Shown here one piece after another: positions 31,230 through 43,300 of a stretch of DNA of 64,000 nucleotides. Under the pieces are notes generated by a model. It was given only the letters and a program-made list of their open reading frames with translations, was not told the origin of the DNA and did no database searches. Positions within the stretch are counted from its first letter, which is position 1; every line of letters starts with the position of its first letter. Made by a program: the position numbers and the translations under genes. This stretch comes from Salvelinus alpinus (taxonomy: Eukaryota > Chordata > Actinopteri > Salmoniformes > Salmonidae), in the NCBI RefSeq assembly GCF_045679555.1, contig NC_092087.1:88434966-88498965 (forward strand). Direction: 5' to 3'.

Positions 31230-34200
31230 AATCCATGTGTTCATTGAAACACCAGTCTTTCCATCATTTTCTCTAAACACATTCAAGTATAAAACACAAA
31301 CACACTAACAAACAATCAAAATGAATTATAAGAGACTTACTGCCAGAGTGTCGTAGTCAGGGGACATGGTCCTCATGTTCAGACCTGTGTACGTGTCACT
31401 GTTACAGTCAGGACGGACACTCTGTGGAGAGAGAGAGAGGTAACAATGAAAATAGTACGAAAGAGACTGTCGTGAAACAGTAAACTAATGAAAATGGAGT
31501 TGTAACTCAGGGTTTCCCAAACTCAGAGCTGTGCCCTGCACGTTTTGAGCTCAGAGCTGCACAATTAGTTTTTTGCCCTAGCACTACACAGCTGATTCAT
31601 ATAATCAAAGCCTGATGAGTTGTGTGTGTGTGGGGGGGGGGGGGGGGGGGGGGGGGTCCAGGTGTAACTAATAGAATCACCTGTGGTTGTTGACATTATT
31701 ACCTGTGTGTCTGCTGTGGCATCACTTCCTCCTGTGGATCTCCTGTAATGAGGGACAGAGTGAGTTCTGCTCTCAACTGACCTCTAGTGGAAGTTGATAT
31801 GTTACTAATACATTTTAGCAGGTTTCTTACTTTATCTTTATTTAACTAGGCAAGTCAGTTAAGAACAAACTCTTATTTTCAATGTCGTCCTAGGAACATT
31901 GGGTTAACTGCCTTGTTCAGGGGCGGAACGACATATTTTTATCTTGTCAGCTCAGGGATTCAATCTTGCAACCTTTCAGTTACAAGTTCAACGCTCTCAC
32001 CACTAAGCTACCTGCCACCCCAGGTGGCCTAGTGGTTAAGGGCATTGGGCCTATAACTTAATGAATGCATTAAGTTAATAACAAATCAGAGGTCTAAGGT
32101 GAAAGAATAATACAAACATCAATGTTCCCTTCTTCACTCACCTGAACCACATGAGTCCAGAGAGACAGAGGATGAGAACCAGAACAACCACTATGATTCC
32201 TACAGATGCAGTCAGAACTGAGGTCTGTTTCCCTACAATAAAATATGGATGATATGAGTACAGGCATGTAATACAAAAGTACAAAATATTTGTTAACTGA
32301 TCTAATCTCAACGTATATATAATTATAAAACAAAGTATGTTAAGCCAAAGTATAACTATTAATATTAGTTTGAAACAATTTTGTGTTGAAATATATAAGA
32401 TGAATCTTCACCTGGTAAAATGATCATCAGAGCTGTAGAGTTCCTAGATCCTCTTCCATTCCAGGCCTCACAGTGGTAATGTCCATTGTCCTTAGACTTG
32501 AAGTTACTTATGTTGTAGATCTGTCCAAATCTCAAAGTCTCATTTTGAAAGTACCAGGTGTATTTGTCCACAGGTGGGTTGGCATCACTGCTGCAGGTCA
32601 GAGTCACTGAACTGCCCTCCACTATTTCACCAGAGGGACTGACTGACACTGAGGTGTTCTTTGGTTTATCTGATGTTAAAGACCAAACATTTTGTCAGAG
32701 TAATATTAACAATTAGTAAAAAATATATTTTTGTTCTGTAATGATTGATAAAGTAAGACATGTCTCTTTTGCCTGAATATATGATACTTGCTAAGTAGAA
32801 TACTGTACTATTGTACTGTACTCACACACTGCAGGAGAGCTGAGATCCTCATGGCCTTTTACAGCACAGGAGAATGAACTGTCTTCATCCTCACTGCTGA
32901 TGGAGTACATGGGGGAGGAGTTATCTAGTACATTCCATCCATTCCTGTACCAGATGTAGGTGGGGTTGTCAGTCAGAGTACAGGTGGTGATACAGGTCAG
33001 TGTCTTCTGTCCCTCTGCAGCAGGAGTCACCTTCACCTGCAGACCTGAAACAATATGTATAAAACCACATACACCTCTGTGTTAACAGGATGGTTAATAT
33101 ATTTTCCCCTGTAATTTAATATGATTTACAGTTGTATCATACAGTGTAGTATTACCTGTGACAGACAGAGTTGTTCCTGGGAAACTATGACCCCATTCAA
33201 AGTTGTATGTTTTAAAAGTGAAGCGATACTCAGCTGAGTCCTCCTCTCTCAGATCTGTGATTCTCAGGATGGAGGGACGTTGTAAACTCCATCTCTCTTT
33301 GTCAGGGTACTTCACACGACCTGCATACACTGGGTCTGTGGTTAGGTCCTCAGGGGTCGTCGTATCACTTCTAAACCAGAATGTTGATGTGGTGTAATAA
33401 TAACTAACATAAGTACAGGATATGTCCACTGTTGACCCCTTTAAGACACAGATTCTCCTCTTGGTGTAAGTCACTCTGCTGCAGCTCTGACCATCAACAC
33501 CTGAAACACAGTGACATAACAAGAGGTCAACTGGATTATATTCTCAGTTCTTTCTAGAAATGCTAAAAGTTCTCAAATGACAAAGTGAAACAAAGACACA
33601 CAGGTTAAACAGTATTGTTAATTAAATAAACACTCACAGACTGCAGGAGAGTGGAGATCCTTATGGCCTTTTACAGCACAGGAGTAGCTGTCTGCAGCAT
33701 AAGGATAGACTGAGTAGGGTAAAGTGTTCTCAGTAACAACCTGTCCGTTCTTGTACCAGATGTAGGTGGGGTTACCAGTCAGAATACAGGTGGTGCTACA
33801 GGTCAGTGTCGTCCATGTTGGAAACTGTGAAAAAGGAGTCACCTTCACCTGCAGGTCTGGAGTAGACAACATCAACCTGAATCACCTGTTGTCTAGTGTC
33901 GTCACATGATGCAATACATTTACCCTGAAGAAGGTTGGTGTTTTTTACACAATAAATGACTGGGAGGTTATACATATGGAGTGTGTGACTCTCTTTGTTG
34001 TTATAGCTTCCAGTTTATTCTCCGTTAGTCAGCACCTCTACACTAAATACGTTTCTCTGGGTGTGTTGTTATAGCTTCCAGTTTATTCTCCGTTAGTCAG
34101 CACCTCTACACTAAATACGTTTCTCTGGGTGTGTTGTTACAGCTTCCAGTTTATTCTCCGTTAGTCAGCACCTCTACACTAAATACGTTTCTCTGGGTGT

Positions 34201-35325
34201 GTTGTTATAGCTTCCAGTTTATTCTCCGTTAGTCAGCACCTCTACACTAAATACGTTTCTCTGGGTGTGTTGTTATAGCTTCCAGTTTATTCTCCGTTAG
34301 TCAGCACCTCTACACTAAATACGTTTCTCTGGGTGTGTTGTTACAGCTTCCAGTTTATTCTCCGTTAGTCAGCACCTCTACACTAAATCAGTTTCTCTGG
34401 GTGTGTTGTTATAGCTTCCAGTTTATTCTCCGTTAGTCAGCACCTCTACACTAAATCAGTTCCTCTGGGTGTGTTGTTATAGCTTCCAGTTTATTCTCCG
34501 TTAGTCAGCACCTCTACACTAAATCAGTTTCTCTGGGTGTGCGCCAGCTCATTACTTTTATTAGATTAATACAAATCAAGACCATTTCCAGACCTAAAGG
34601 GACAATGAAGATTAAACAGAACATCAGACAATAGAATGTTACCTGTGACAGACAGAGTGACTCCAGGATCACCAGTATATTTCCCTCCGGTCTGATCTGT
34701 TATAAAGCTGAACTTGTACGTAGCTGAGTCACTCTCTCTCAGGTCTGTGATTCTCAGGGTGTGTCCATTCGTCTTATCACTACGGTACGTCAAACGACCA
34801 TAGTAGTCTGGGTCATCACTCAGACTCACAGGATTCCCCTCAGCATCATATTTAGTGAACCAGAAGGTTGTTGTGACTGTACCACTGGGATATGTGTAAG
34901 AGCAGGACAGCTCCACTGATGACCCCTTCAAGGCACAGATACTCTGAGTGGTGTATGTAACACTCCAGCCATTCTGACCCAGTACCACTGAAACACAGTT
35001 AGACATCACAAGGACGTTACATTAAGTTCAAGGTCTTTTGACTCACACTAACACTTTGTTCCATAGTTGCTGAGCTGAGACATAGATACTCTTTGGTTGA
35101 GTGTGAATGGAAACCACAGAAGCTTCACTCAGTGAGGTGTGAAGAGCAACTGTTTAAAGTGAAGTGGAGACGGAAAATGTGTCGACAGTAGAACATAAAA
35201 ATGGTTATGCTTTTAGAAATATCTGTAGTTTGACAAACTGGGCAACTAAAAGATAAGAATGAGACCATACCTGCTACAGACCAGAGAAAGACCACCAACA
35301 CACTTCCTGCTGTTCTCAAGGACAT
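30923..35325 (-). CDS. Gene B: complete CD22-like Ig receptor with ITAM-type tail
   Basis: Eleven exons join in frame: 35325-35271 (signal), 34987-34643 (V), 33856-33638 (C2), 33500-33156 (V), 33044-32826 (C2), 32669-32412 (Ig), 32232-32142 (transmembrane), 31742-31703, 31421-31341, 31115-31023 and 30946-30923 (tail). The total is 1770 bp, 589 residues plus TGA. All borders are AG/GT. The tail has two YxxL-x8-YxxL motifs and no canonical ITIM, unlike gene C. The transmembrane span has no charged residue. An activating or dual role in leukocytes is inferred from the motifs. No frame damage was seen. Confidence 0.85.
31023..31115 (-). CDS. Gene B tail exon, second ITAM-like motif
   Basis: This 93-bp exon encodes [13 protein letters not shown], then [18 protein letters not shown]. 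The two tyrosines form YSPL-x8-YDTL, with acidic residues just before each. The acceptor lies after a long CT-rich tract and the donor is GGGA|GTAAGT. It is clearly a duplicate of the exon at 31341-31421. Confidence 0.85.
31126..31230. repeat. GA/CT-rich low-complexity tract
   Basis: About 100 bases are almost pure GAGAGG on the plus strand (CT on the minus strand). It immediately precedes the acceptor of the exon at 31115 on the minus strand, so it also serves as an extended polypyrimidine tract. Confidence 0.8.
31341..31421 (-). CDS. Gene B tail exon, first ITAM-like motif
   Basis: This 81-bp exon encodes [10 protein letters not shown], then [21 protein letters not shown]-x8-YDTL fits the ITAM spacing (6-8, sometimes more, residues between the two YxxL/I), with aspartate two residues before the first tyrosine. 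Acceptor CTCCACAG, donor GCA|GTAAGT, phase 0 at both ends. Confidence 0.85.
31504..31630 (+). repeat. Short dispersed repeat (opposite orientation to 29690-29800)
   Basis: GGTTTCCCAAACTC, GCACGTTTTGAGC and CCCTAGCACTACACAGCTGA mark this common salmonid repeat. It is intronic in gene B and ends at a GT/G tract. Confidence 0.55.
31632..31656. repeat. G25 homopolymer
   Basis: Twenty-five consecutive G residues follow a short GT run inside a gene B intron, 46 bases downstream (minus strand) of the 31703-31742 exon donor. It can form G-quadruplexes; its length is probably unstable. Confidence 0.85.
31703..31742 (-). CDS. Gene B juxtamembrane cytoplasmic exon
   Basis: This 40-bp exon completes the arginine codon after the transmembrane exon and encodes [13 protein letters not shown]. 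Acceptor ATTACAG, donor ACACAG|GTAATA. It is the positional counterpart of 22385-22436 in gene C. Confidence 0.8.
31831..32016 (-). repeat. tRNA-derived SINE, near complete
   Basis: Read on the minus strand: GGTAGCTTAGTGGTGAGAGC (A box), GGTTGCAAGATTGAATCCC (B box), a body with GAACAAGGCAGTTAACCC, and the tail TTGCCTAGTTAAATAAAGAT. It lies in the gene B intron after the transmembrane exon. A partial head of a similar element follows on the plus strand at 32022-32058. Confidence 0.75.
32142..32232 (-). CDS. Gene B transmembrane exon
   Basis: This 91-bp exon encodes [12 protein letters not shown] and then [18 protein letters not shown]. It has the same length and phase as 22604-22694 in gene C and differs from it at only a few residues, although the tails differ completely downstream. 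Confidence 0.85.
32412..32669 (-). CDS. Gene B membrane-proximal Ig domain
   Basis: This 258-bp exon has VTLTCSS and YTWYFQNE, then [10 protein letters not shown]. Gene B has only one Ig exon where A and C have three. The first half is identical in core sequence to the A and C copies. Acceptor AACATCAG, donor CCAG|GTGAAG. Confidence 0.85.
32826..33044 (-). CDS. Gene B C2 domain 2
   Basis: This 219-bp exon encodes [32 protein letters not shown] and [11 protein letters not shown]. Phase is 1 at both ends. Confidence 0.85.
33156..33500 (-). CDS. Gene B V-set domain 2
   Basis: This 345-bp exon encodes [40 protein letters not shown] and GTTLSVTG. It is a near copy of 29127-29471 in gene C. Confidence 0.85.
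33638..33856 (-). CDS. Gene B C2 domain 1
   Basis: This 219-bp exon encodes [32 protein letters not shown] and [11 protein letters not shown]. Acceptor CTCCAG|ACC, donor GTCT|GTGAGT. Confidence 0.85.
33980..34545. repeat. 68-bp minisatellite, about 8 copies
   Basis: Units contain TATAGCTTCCAGTTTATTCT, CCGTTAGTCAGCACCTCTAC and GTTTCTCTGGGTGTGTTGTT. It fills the gene B intron between the first V and C2 exons. The corresponding intron of gene A has no such array. Confidence 0.95.
34643..34987 (-). CDS. Gene B N-terminal V-set domain
   Basis: This 345-bp exon encodes [40 protein letters not shown] and GVTLSVTG. There is no E-strand cysteine and no Siglec-position arginine (YKFSF). The acceptor is TGTTTCAG|TGG. 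Confidence 0.85.
35271..35325 (-). CDS. Gene B signal-peptide exon
   Basis: This 55-bp exon encodes [19 protein letters not shown]. Start and donor (GTAGCAG|GTATGG) match gene A at 5621-5675. A short out-of-frame ATG eight bases upstream could modestly reduce initiation; gene A shares it. Confidence 0.85.
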
Positions 35326-35866
35326 TGTTGCATCTCCCACCCTGCAGTGTTAGAAACATAAACAACAACTCACTCTATAGCTGGTGAATAACTCCACCTG
35401 ATACATTGAAGTAGAAACTGTAAATGGGGTCCAGGGCCTCATTACTGAAAATGAACCAGGCTCATATTGTGTTGTGTTGTATTGTGCTGTATGGTTGTCT
35501 ATGTGAATACTGTCTGTCTGTAAGTATATTGCACTATGTATGTAATGTGTGTGATGTGTTGCATGTCTGTCTACGTCTATGTATTTAAGATGACATGTTG
35601 TATGATGCAAAAATAATTTCCTAATGGATACAATAAAGTCATCAACAACAACATCAACAACAATAACTTATTGAACAGATGTGTAGAACTGTAAACACAT
35701 ATTTCTACATTGATTGTTCTGAAGCTGTTTTATTCTCAGAACCCCAAATATAGGAGGATAAATGTTCAACCTCTACGGTCCGTCAAGCTGTACAGCAGCC
35801 TAAAGACTGACCACCAGGTTCAATGATAGCTCCTATCCCCAAGCTGTGAGGCTAAAAAGGAAGTGA

Positions 35867-36022
<156 letters not shown>

Positions 36023-36239
36023 GCAGTGGTACACTGAGCAGGCATTCACACGTTTGTCTGCATGTCTTTTTTACCCTGGTTAATCATCTCATCACTATGT
36101 AGATCAACACTCCTACACTGAGACACTTTATGAATACTGACCCTGATGTAACAACCAAAACACAGCTCAAAACATAACAAGAAGTAAAATGATACATTAC
36201 CTTCAAGTATATGACTTATGACTAAAACAAATAACCAAA

Positions 36240-36870
36240 AACTATATTTCAAGATATTGTCAAGAGTACTTACAGACTGAAGGGGAGAGGTTTTGTACAG
36301 TGAGTTAACTGACTGGTAGTGAGGGGGAACTGCTAGTAAGTGTCAGTTCTGTGGTTGATACATATTTAAAGTAGTCAGAACACAAGTAGCTGATACAGAA
36401 CTGTCCTTTCCTTCCTCTTTAAGACATTAACATGCATGAGGACAAGAACAGCATGTCAGAAAAGGGAGGTTACTGTATTAAAATGGGCCCTACATTTCTA
36501 TAATGGACAAAATGTCCCCCATTTCCACTTTTATTTAAATACAGAACCATGTTAACAATATGTTGACTATTCTTTATAGAATGTTTATAATATATTAGAA
36601 TGTGTTGCCTTGTCCCTCTGAGTTCTACATGGAACAGGTCAAAGTTCCATTTACATTTGGTCAGTTCCATGATGTCATTCATTCTATTCTTCAAACACAT
36701 TCAATTTACACTCCGCATCAGCTGCATCAAAGTGGTACTGAAGGTTCCAGTGTTCTAGACGAGAGCTCACCCTACTGGCATCTCAACATTACTGCAGTGT
36801 TCTAGACTAGAGCTCCCCCTACTGGCATCTCAACATTACTGCAGCCTCCAGTCCTGATGTCCTTATTCAT
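36240..36870. other. Duplicated 5' flank shared by genes A and B
   Basis: This interval matches pieces of 6470-6680 (TACAGACTGAAGGGGAGAGG and onward) and 7290-8300 (GTTCTACATGGA, GTGTTCTAGAC...). It is the gene B version of the gene A upstream region without the minisatellite and SINE expansions. Any shared promoter elements would lie here, but I could not identify one. Confidence 0.6.
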
Positions 36871-37064
36871 TTGTGCCGTAATATGAATAGAATGAATGGA
36901 TACTGTTCCATTAATTCCTGCCATTCCTCCTATATCTCTGCCCACCAGCCTCCTCTGTTGTACAGTACTAGTATTAGCTTAATCTATCAGAGGCATCAAT
37001 GAACATCACCATAGCCTGCTGTATTGACTGTGTAGTGTGTTGTAGTCTGCTGTCCATAAATAAT

Positions 37065-37203
37065 GCCATTTAGCAGATGCCTTTATCCAAAGCGACTTAC
37101 AGTTAGTTATATGTGCATATATTTTACGTATGGGTGGTCCAGGGAACAAAACCCATCACGTTGCAGGTGCCATGCTCTACCAACTGAGCTACAGAGGACC
37201 ATA
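37065..37203 (-). repeat. tRNA-derived SINE
   Basis: On the minus strand, CCTCTGTAGCTCAGTTGGTA (A box) and GATGGGTTTTGTTCCC (B-box region) precede the tail TTTGGATAAAGGCATCTGCT. It lies about 100 bp before the giant satellite array. Confidence 0.7.
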
Positions 37204-37318
37204 TTCTATAAAGTCTAATGTGCATATATAGATTTCTGATATGATTCAGGAGGCCTGTCAGAGGACAGACAGGAAAGGAGAACAGGAAAGTGATTGTTTT
37301 CATCTAAACCAACAAACC

Positions 37319-40300
37319 CACAACACTGTGTCTCATGTTAATACTACTCCTAAACACAACCCACCATCACTGTGTCTCATGTTAATACTACTCCTAAACA
37401 CAACCCACCAGCACTGTGTCTCATGTTAATACTACTCCTAAACACAACCCACCATCACTGTGTCTCATGTTAATACTACTCCTAAACACAACCCACCATC
37501 ACTGTGTCTCATGTTAATACTACTCCTAAACACAACCCACCCTCACTGTGTCTCATGTTAATACTACTCCTAAACACAACCCACAACACTGTGTCTCATG
37601 TTAATACTACTCCTAAACACAACCCACCATCACCGTGTCTCATGTTAATACTACTCCTAAACACAACCCACCATCACTGTGTCTCATGTTAATGCTACTC
37701 CTAAACACAACCCACCATCACTGTGTCTCATGTTAATACTACTCCTAAACACAAACCACCATCACTGTGTCTCATGTTAATACTACTCCTAAACACAACC
37801 CAATATCACTGTGTCTCATGTTAATACTACTCCTAAACACAACCCACCATCACTGTGTCTCATGTTAATACTACTCCTAAACACAACCCACCATCACTGT
37901 GTCTCATGTTAATACTACTCCTAAACACAACCCACCCTCACTGTGTCTCATGTTAATACTACTCCTAAACACAACCCACAACACTGTGTCTCATGTTAAT
38001 ACTACTCCTAAACACAACCCACCATCACCGTGTCTCATGTTAATACTACTCCTAAACACAAACCACCATCACTGTCTCATGTTAATACTATTCCTAAACA
38101 CAACCCACCATCACCGTGTCTCATGTTAATACTACTCCTAAACACAACCCACCAGCACTGTGTCTCATGTTAATACTACTGCTAAACACAACCCACCATC
38201 ACTGTCTCATGTTAATACTACTCCTAAACACAACCCACCATCACCGTGTCTCATGTTAATACTACTCCTAAACACAACCCACCATCACTGTGTCTCATGT
38301 TAATACTACTCCTAAACAGAACCCACCATCACCGTGTCTCATGTTAATACTACTCCTAAACACAACCCACCATCACCGTGTCTCATGTTAATACTACTTC
38401 TAAACACAACCCACCATCACTGTGTCTCATGTTAATACTACTCCTAAACACAACCCACCATCACTGTGTCTCATGTTAATACTACTCCTAAACACAACCC
38501 ACCATCACTGTGTCTCATGTTAATGCTACTCCTAAACACAACCCACCATCACTGTGTCTCATGTAAATACTACTCCTAAACACAACCCACCATCATTGTG
38601 TCTCATGTTAATACTACTCCTAAACACAACCCACCATCACTGTGTCTCATGTTAATACTACTCCTATACACAACCCGCCATCACTGTGTCTCATGTTAAT
38701 ACTACTCCTAAACACAACCCACCATCACTGTGTCTCATGTTAATACTACTCCTAAACACAACCGACCATCACTGTGTCTCATGTTAATACTACTCCTATA
38801 CACAACCCACCATCACTGTGTCTCATGTTAATACTACTCCTAAACACAACCCACCATCACTGTGTCTCATGTTAATACTACTCCTAAACACAACCCACCA
38901 TCACTGTGTCTCATGTAAATACTACTCCTAAACACAACCCACCATCATTGTGTCTCATGTTAATGCTACTCCTAAACACAACCCACCATCACTGTGTCTC
39001 ATGTTAATACTACTCCTAAACACAAACCACCATCACTGTGTCTCATGTTAATACTACTCCTAAACACAACCCACCATCACCGTGTCTCATGTTAATACTA
39101 CTCCTAAACACAACCCACCATCACTGTGTCTCATGTTAATACTACTCCTAAACACAACCCACCATCACTGTGTCTCATGTTAGTACTACTCCTAAACACA
39201 ACCCACCATGACTGTGTCTCATGTTAATACTATTCCTAAACACAACCCACCATCACTCTGTCTCATGTTAATACTACTCCTAAACACAACCCACCATCAC
39301 TGTGTCTCATGTTAATACTACTACTAAACACAACCCACCGTCACTGTGTCTCATGTTAATACTACTCCTAAACAGAACCCACCATCACCGTGTCTCATGT
39401 TAATACTACTCCTAAACACAACCCACCATCACCGTGTCTCATGTTAATACTACTCCTAAACACAACCCACCATCACTGTGTCTCATGTTAATACTACTCC
39501 TAAACAGAACCCACCATCACCGTGTCTCATGTTAATACTACTCCTAAACACAACCCACCATCACCGTGTCTCATGTTAATACTACTCCTAAACACAACCC
39601 ACCATCACTGTGTCTCATGTTAATACTACTCCTAAACACAACCCACCATCACTGTGTCTCATGTTAATGCTACTCCTAAACACAACCCACCATCACTGTG
39701 TCTCATGTTAATACTACTCCTAAACACAACCCACCATCACTGTCTCATGTTAATACTACTCCTAAACACAAACCACCATCACTGTGTCTCATGTTAATAC
39801 TACTCCTAAACACAACCCACTATCACCGTGTCTCATGTTAATACTACTCCTAAACACATCCCACCATCACTGTGTCTCATGTTAATACTACTCCTAAACA
39901 CAACCCACCATCACTGTGTCTCATGTTAATTCTACTCCTAAACACAAACCACCATCACTGTGTCTCATGTTAGTACTACTCCTAAACACAACCCACCATC
40001 ACTGTGTCTCATGTTAATACTACTCCAAAACACAACCCACCATCACTGTGTCTCATGTTAATACTATTCCTAAACACAACCCACCATCACTGTGTCTCAT
40101 GTTAATACTACTCCTAAACACAACCCACTATCACCGTGTCTCATGTTAATACTACTCCTAAACACAACCCACCATCACTGTGTCTCATGTTAATACTACT
40201 CCTAAACACAACCCACCATCACTGTGTCTCATGTTAATTCTACTCCTAAACACAAACCACCATCACTGTGTCTCATGTTAGTACTACTCCTAAACACAAC

Positions 40301-43300
40301 CCACCATCACTGTGTCTCATGTTAATACTACTCCTAAACACAACCCACCATCACTGTGTCTCATGTTAATACTACTCCTAAACACAACCACCATCACTGT
40401 GTCTCATGTTAATACTACTCCTAAACACAACCCACCATCATTGTGTCTCATGTTAATGCTACTCCTAAACACAACCCGCAATCACTGTGTCTCATGTTAA
40501 TACTACTCCTAAACACAACCCACCATCACTGTGTCTCATGTTAATACTACTCCTAAACACAACCGACCATCACTGTGTCTCATGTTAATACTACTCCTAT
40601 ACACAACCCACCATCACTGTGTCTCATGTTAATACTACTCCTAAACAGAACCACCATCACCGTGTCTCATGTTAATACTACTCCTAAACACAACCCACTA
40701 TCACCGTGTCTCATGTTAATACTACTCCTAAACACAACCCACCATCACTGTGTCTCATGTTAATACTACTCCTAAACACAACCCACCATCACTGTGTCTC
40801 ATGTTAATACTACTCCTAAACACAACCCACCATCACTGTGTCTCATGTTAGTACTACTCCTAAACACAACCCACCATCACTGTGTCTCATGTTAATACTA
40901 CTCCTAAACACAACCCACCATCACTGTGTCTCATGTTAATACTATTCCTAAACACAACCCACCATCACTGTGTCTCATGTTAATACTACTCCTAAACACA
41001 ACCCACCATCACTGTGTCTCATGTAAATACTACTCCTAAACACAACCCACCATCATTGTGTCTCATGTTAATGCTACTCCTAAACACAACCCGCAATCAC
41101 TGTGTCTCATGTTAATACTACTCCTAAACACAACCCACCATCACTGTGTCTCATGTTAATACTACTCCTAAACACAACCGACCATCACTGTGTCTCATGT
41201 TAATACTACTCCTATACACAACCCACCATCACTGTGTCTCATGTTAATACTACTCCTAAACAGAACCACCATCACCGTGTCTCATGTTAATACTACTCCT
41301 AAACACAACCCACCATCACCGTGTCTCATGTTAATACTACTCCTAAACACAACCCACCAGCACTGTGTCTCATGTTAATACTACTGCTAAACACAACCCA
41401 CCATCACTGTCTCATGTTAATACTACTCCTAAACACAACCCACCATCACCGTGTCTCATGTTAATACTACTCCTAAACACAACCCACCATCACTGTGTCT
41501 CATGTTAATACTACTCCTAAACAGAACCCACCATCACCGTGTCTCATGTTAATACTACTCCTAAACACAACCCACCATCACCGTGTCTCATGTTAATACT
41601 ACTTCTAAACACAACCCACCATCACTGTGTCTCATGTTAATACTACTCCTAAACACAACCCACCATCACTGTGTCTCATGTTAATGCTACTCCTAAACAC
41701 AAACCACCATCACTGTGTCTCATGTTAATACTACTCCTAAACACAAACCACCATCACTGTGTCTCATGTTAATACTACTCCTAAACACAACCCACTATCA
41801 CCGTGTCTCATGTTAATACTACTCCTAAACACAACCCACCATCACTGTGTCTCATGTTAATACTATTCCTAAACACAACCCACCATCACTGTGTCTCATG
41901 TTAATACTGCTCCTAAACACAACCCACCATCACTGTGTCTCATGTAAATACTACTCCTAAACACAACCCACCATCATTGTGTCTCATGTTAATGCTACTC
42001 CTAAACACAACCCACCATCACTGTGTCTCACGTTAATACTACTCCTATACACAACCCGCCATAACTGTGTCTCATGTTAATACTACTCCTAAACACAACC
42101 CACCATCACTGTGTCTCATGTTAATACTACTCCTAAACACAACCCACCATCATTGTGTCTCATGTTAATGCTACTCCTAAACACAACCCACCATCACTGT
42201 GTCTCATGTTAATACTACTCCTAAACACAACCCACCATCACTGTGTCTCATGTTAATACTACTCCTAAACACAACCGACCATCACTGTGTCTCATGTTAA
42301 TACTACTCCTATACACAACCCACCATCACTGTGTCTCATGTTAATACTACTCCTAAACACAACCCACCATCACTGTGTCTCATGTTAATACTACTCCTAA
42401 ACACAACCCACCATCACTGTGTCTCATGTTAATACTACTCCTAAACACAACCCACCATCACCGTGTCTCATGTTAATACTACTCATAAACACAACCCACC
42501 ATCACTGTGTCTCATGTTAAAACTACTCCTAAACACAAACCACCATCACTGTGTCTCATGTTAATACTACTCCTATACACAACCCACCATCACTGTGTCT
42601 CATGTTAATACTACTCCTAAACAGAACCACCATCACCGTGTCTCATGTTAATACTACTCCTAAACACAACCCACTATCACCGTGTCTCATGTTAATACTA
42701 CTCCTAAACACAACCCACCATCACTGTGTCTCATGTTAATACTACTCCTAAACACAACCCACCATCACTGTGTCTCATGTTAATTCTACTCCTAAACACA
42801 AACCACCATCACTGTGTCTCATGTTAGTACTACTCCTAAACACAACCCACCATCACTGTGTCTCATGTTAATACTACTCCTAAACACAACCCACCATCAC
42901 TGTGTCTCATGTTAATACTATTCCTAAACACAACCCACCATCACTGTGTCTCATGTTAATACTACTCCTAAACACAACCCACCATCACTGTGTCTCATGT
43001 AAATACTACTCCTAAACACAACCCACCATCATTGTGTCTCATGTTAATGCTACTCCTAAACACAACCCGCAATCACTGTGTCTCATGTTAATACTACTCC
43101 TAAACACAACCCACCATCACTGTGTCTCATGTTAATACTACTCCTAAACACAACCGACCATCACTGTGTCTCATGTTAATACTACTCCTATACACAACCC
43201 ACCATCACTGTGTCTCATGTTAATACTACTCCTAAACAGAACCACCATCACCGTGTCTCATGTTAATACTACTCCTAAACACAACCCACCATCACCGTGT

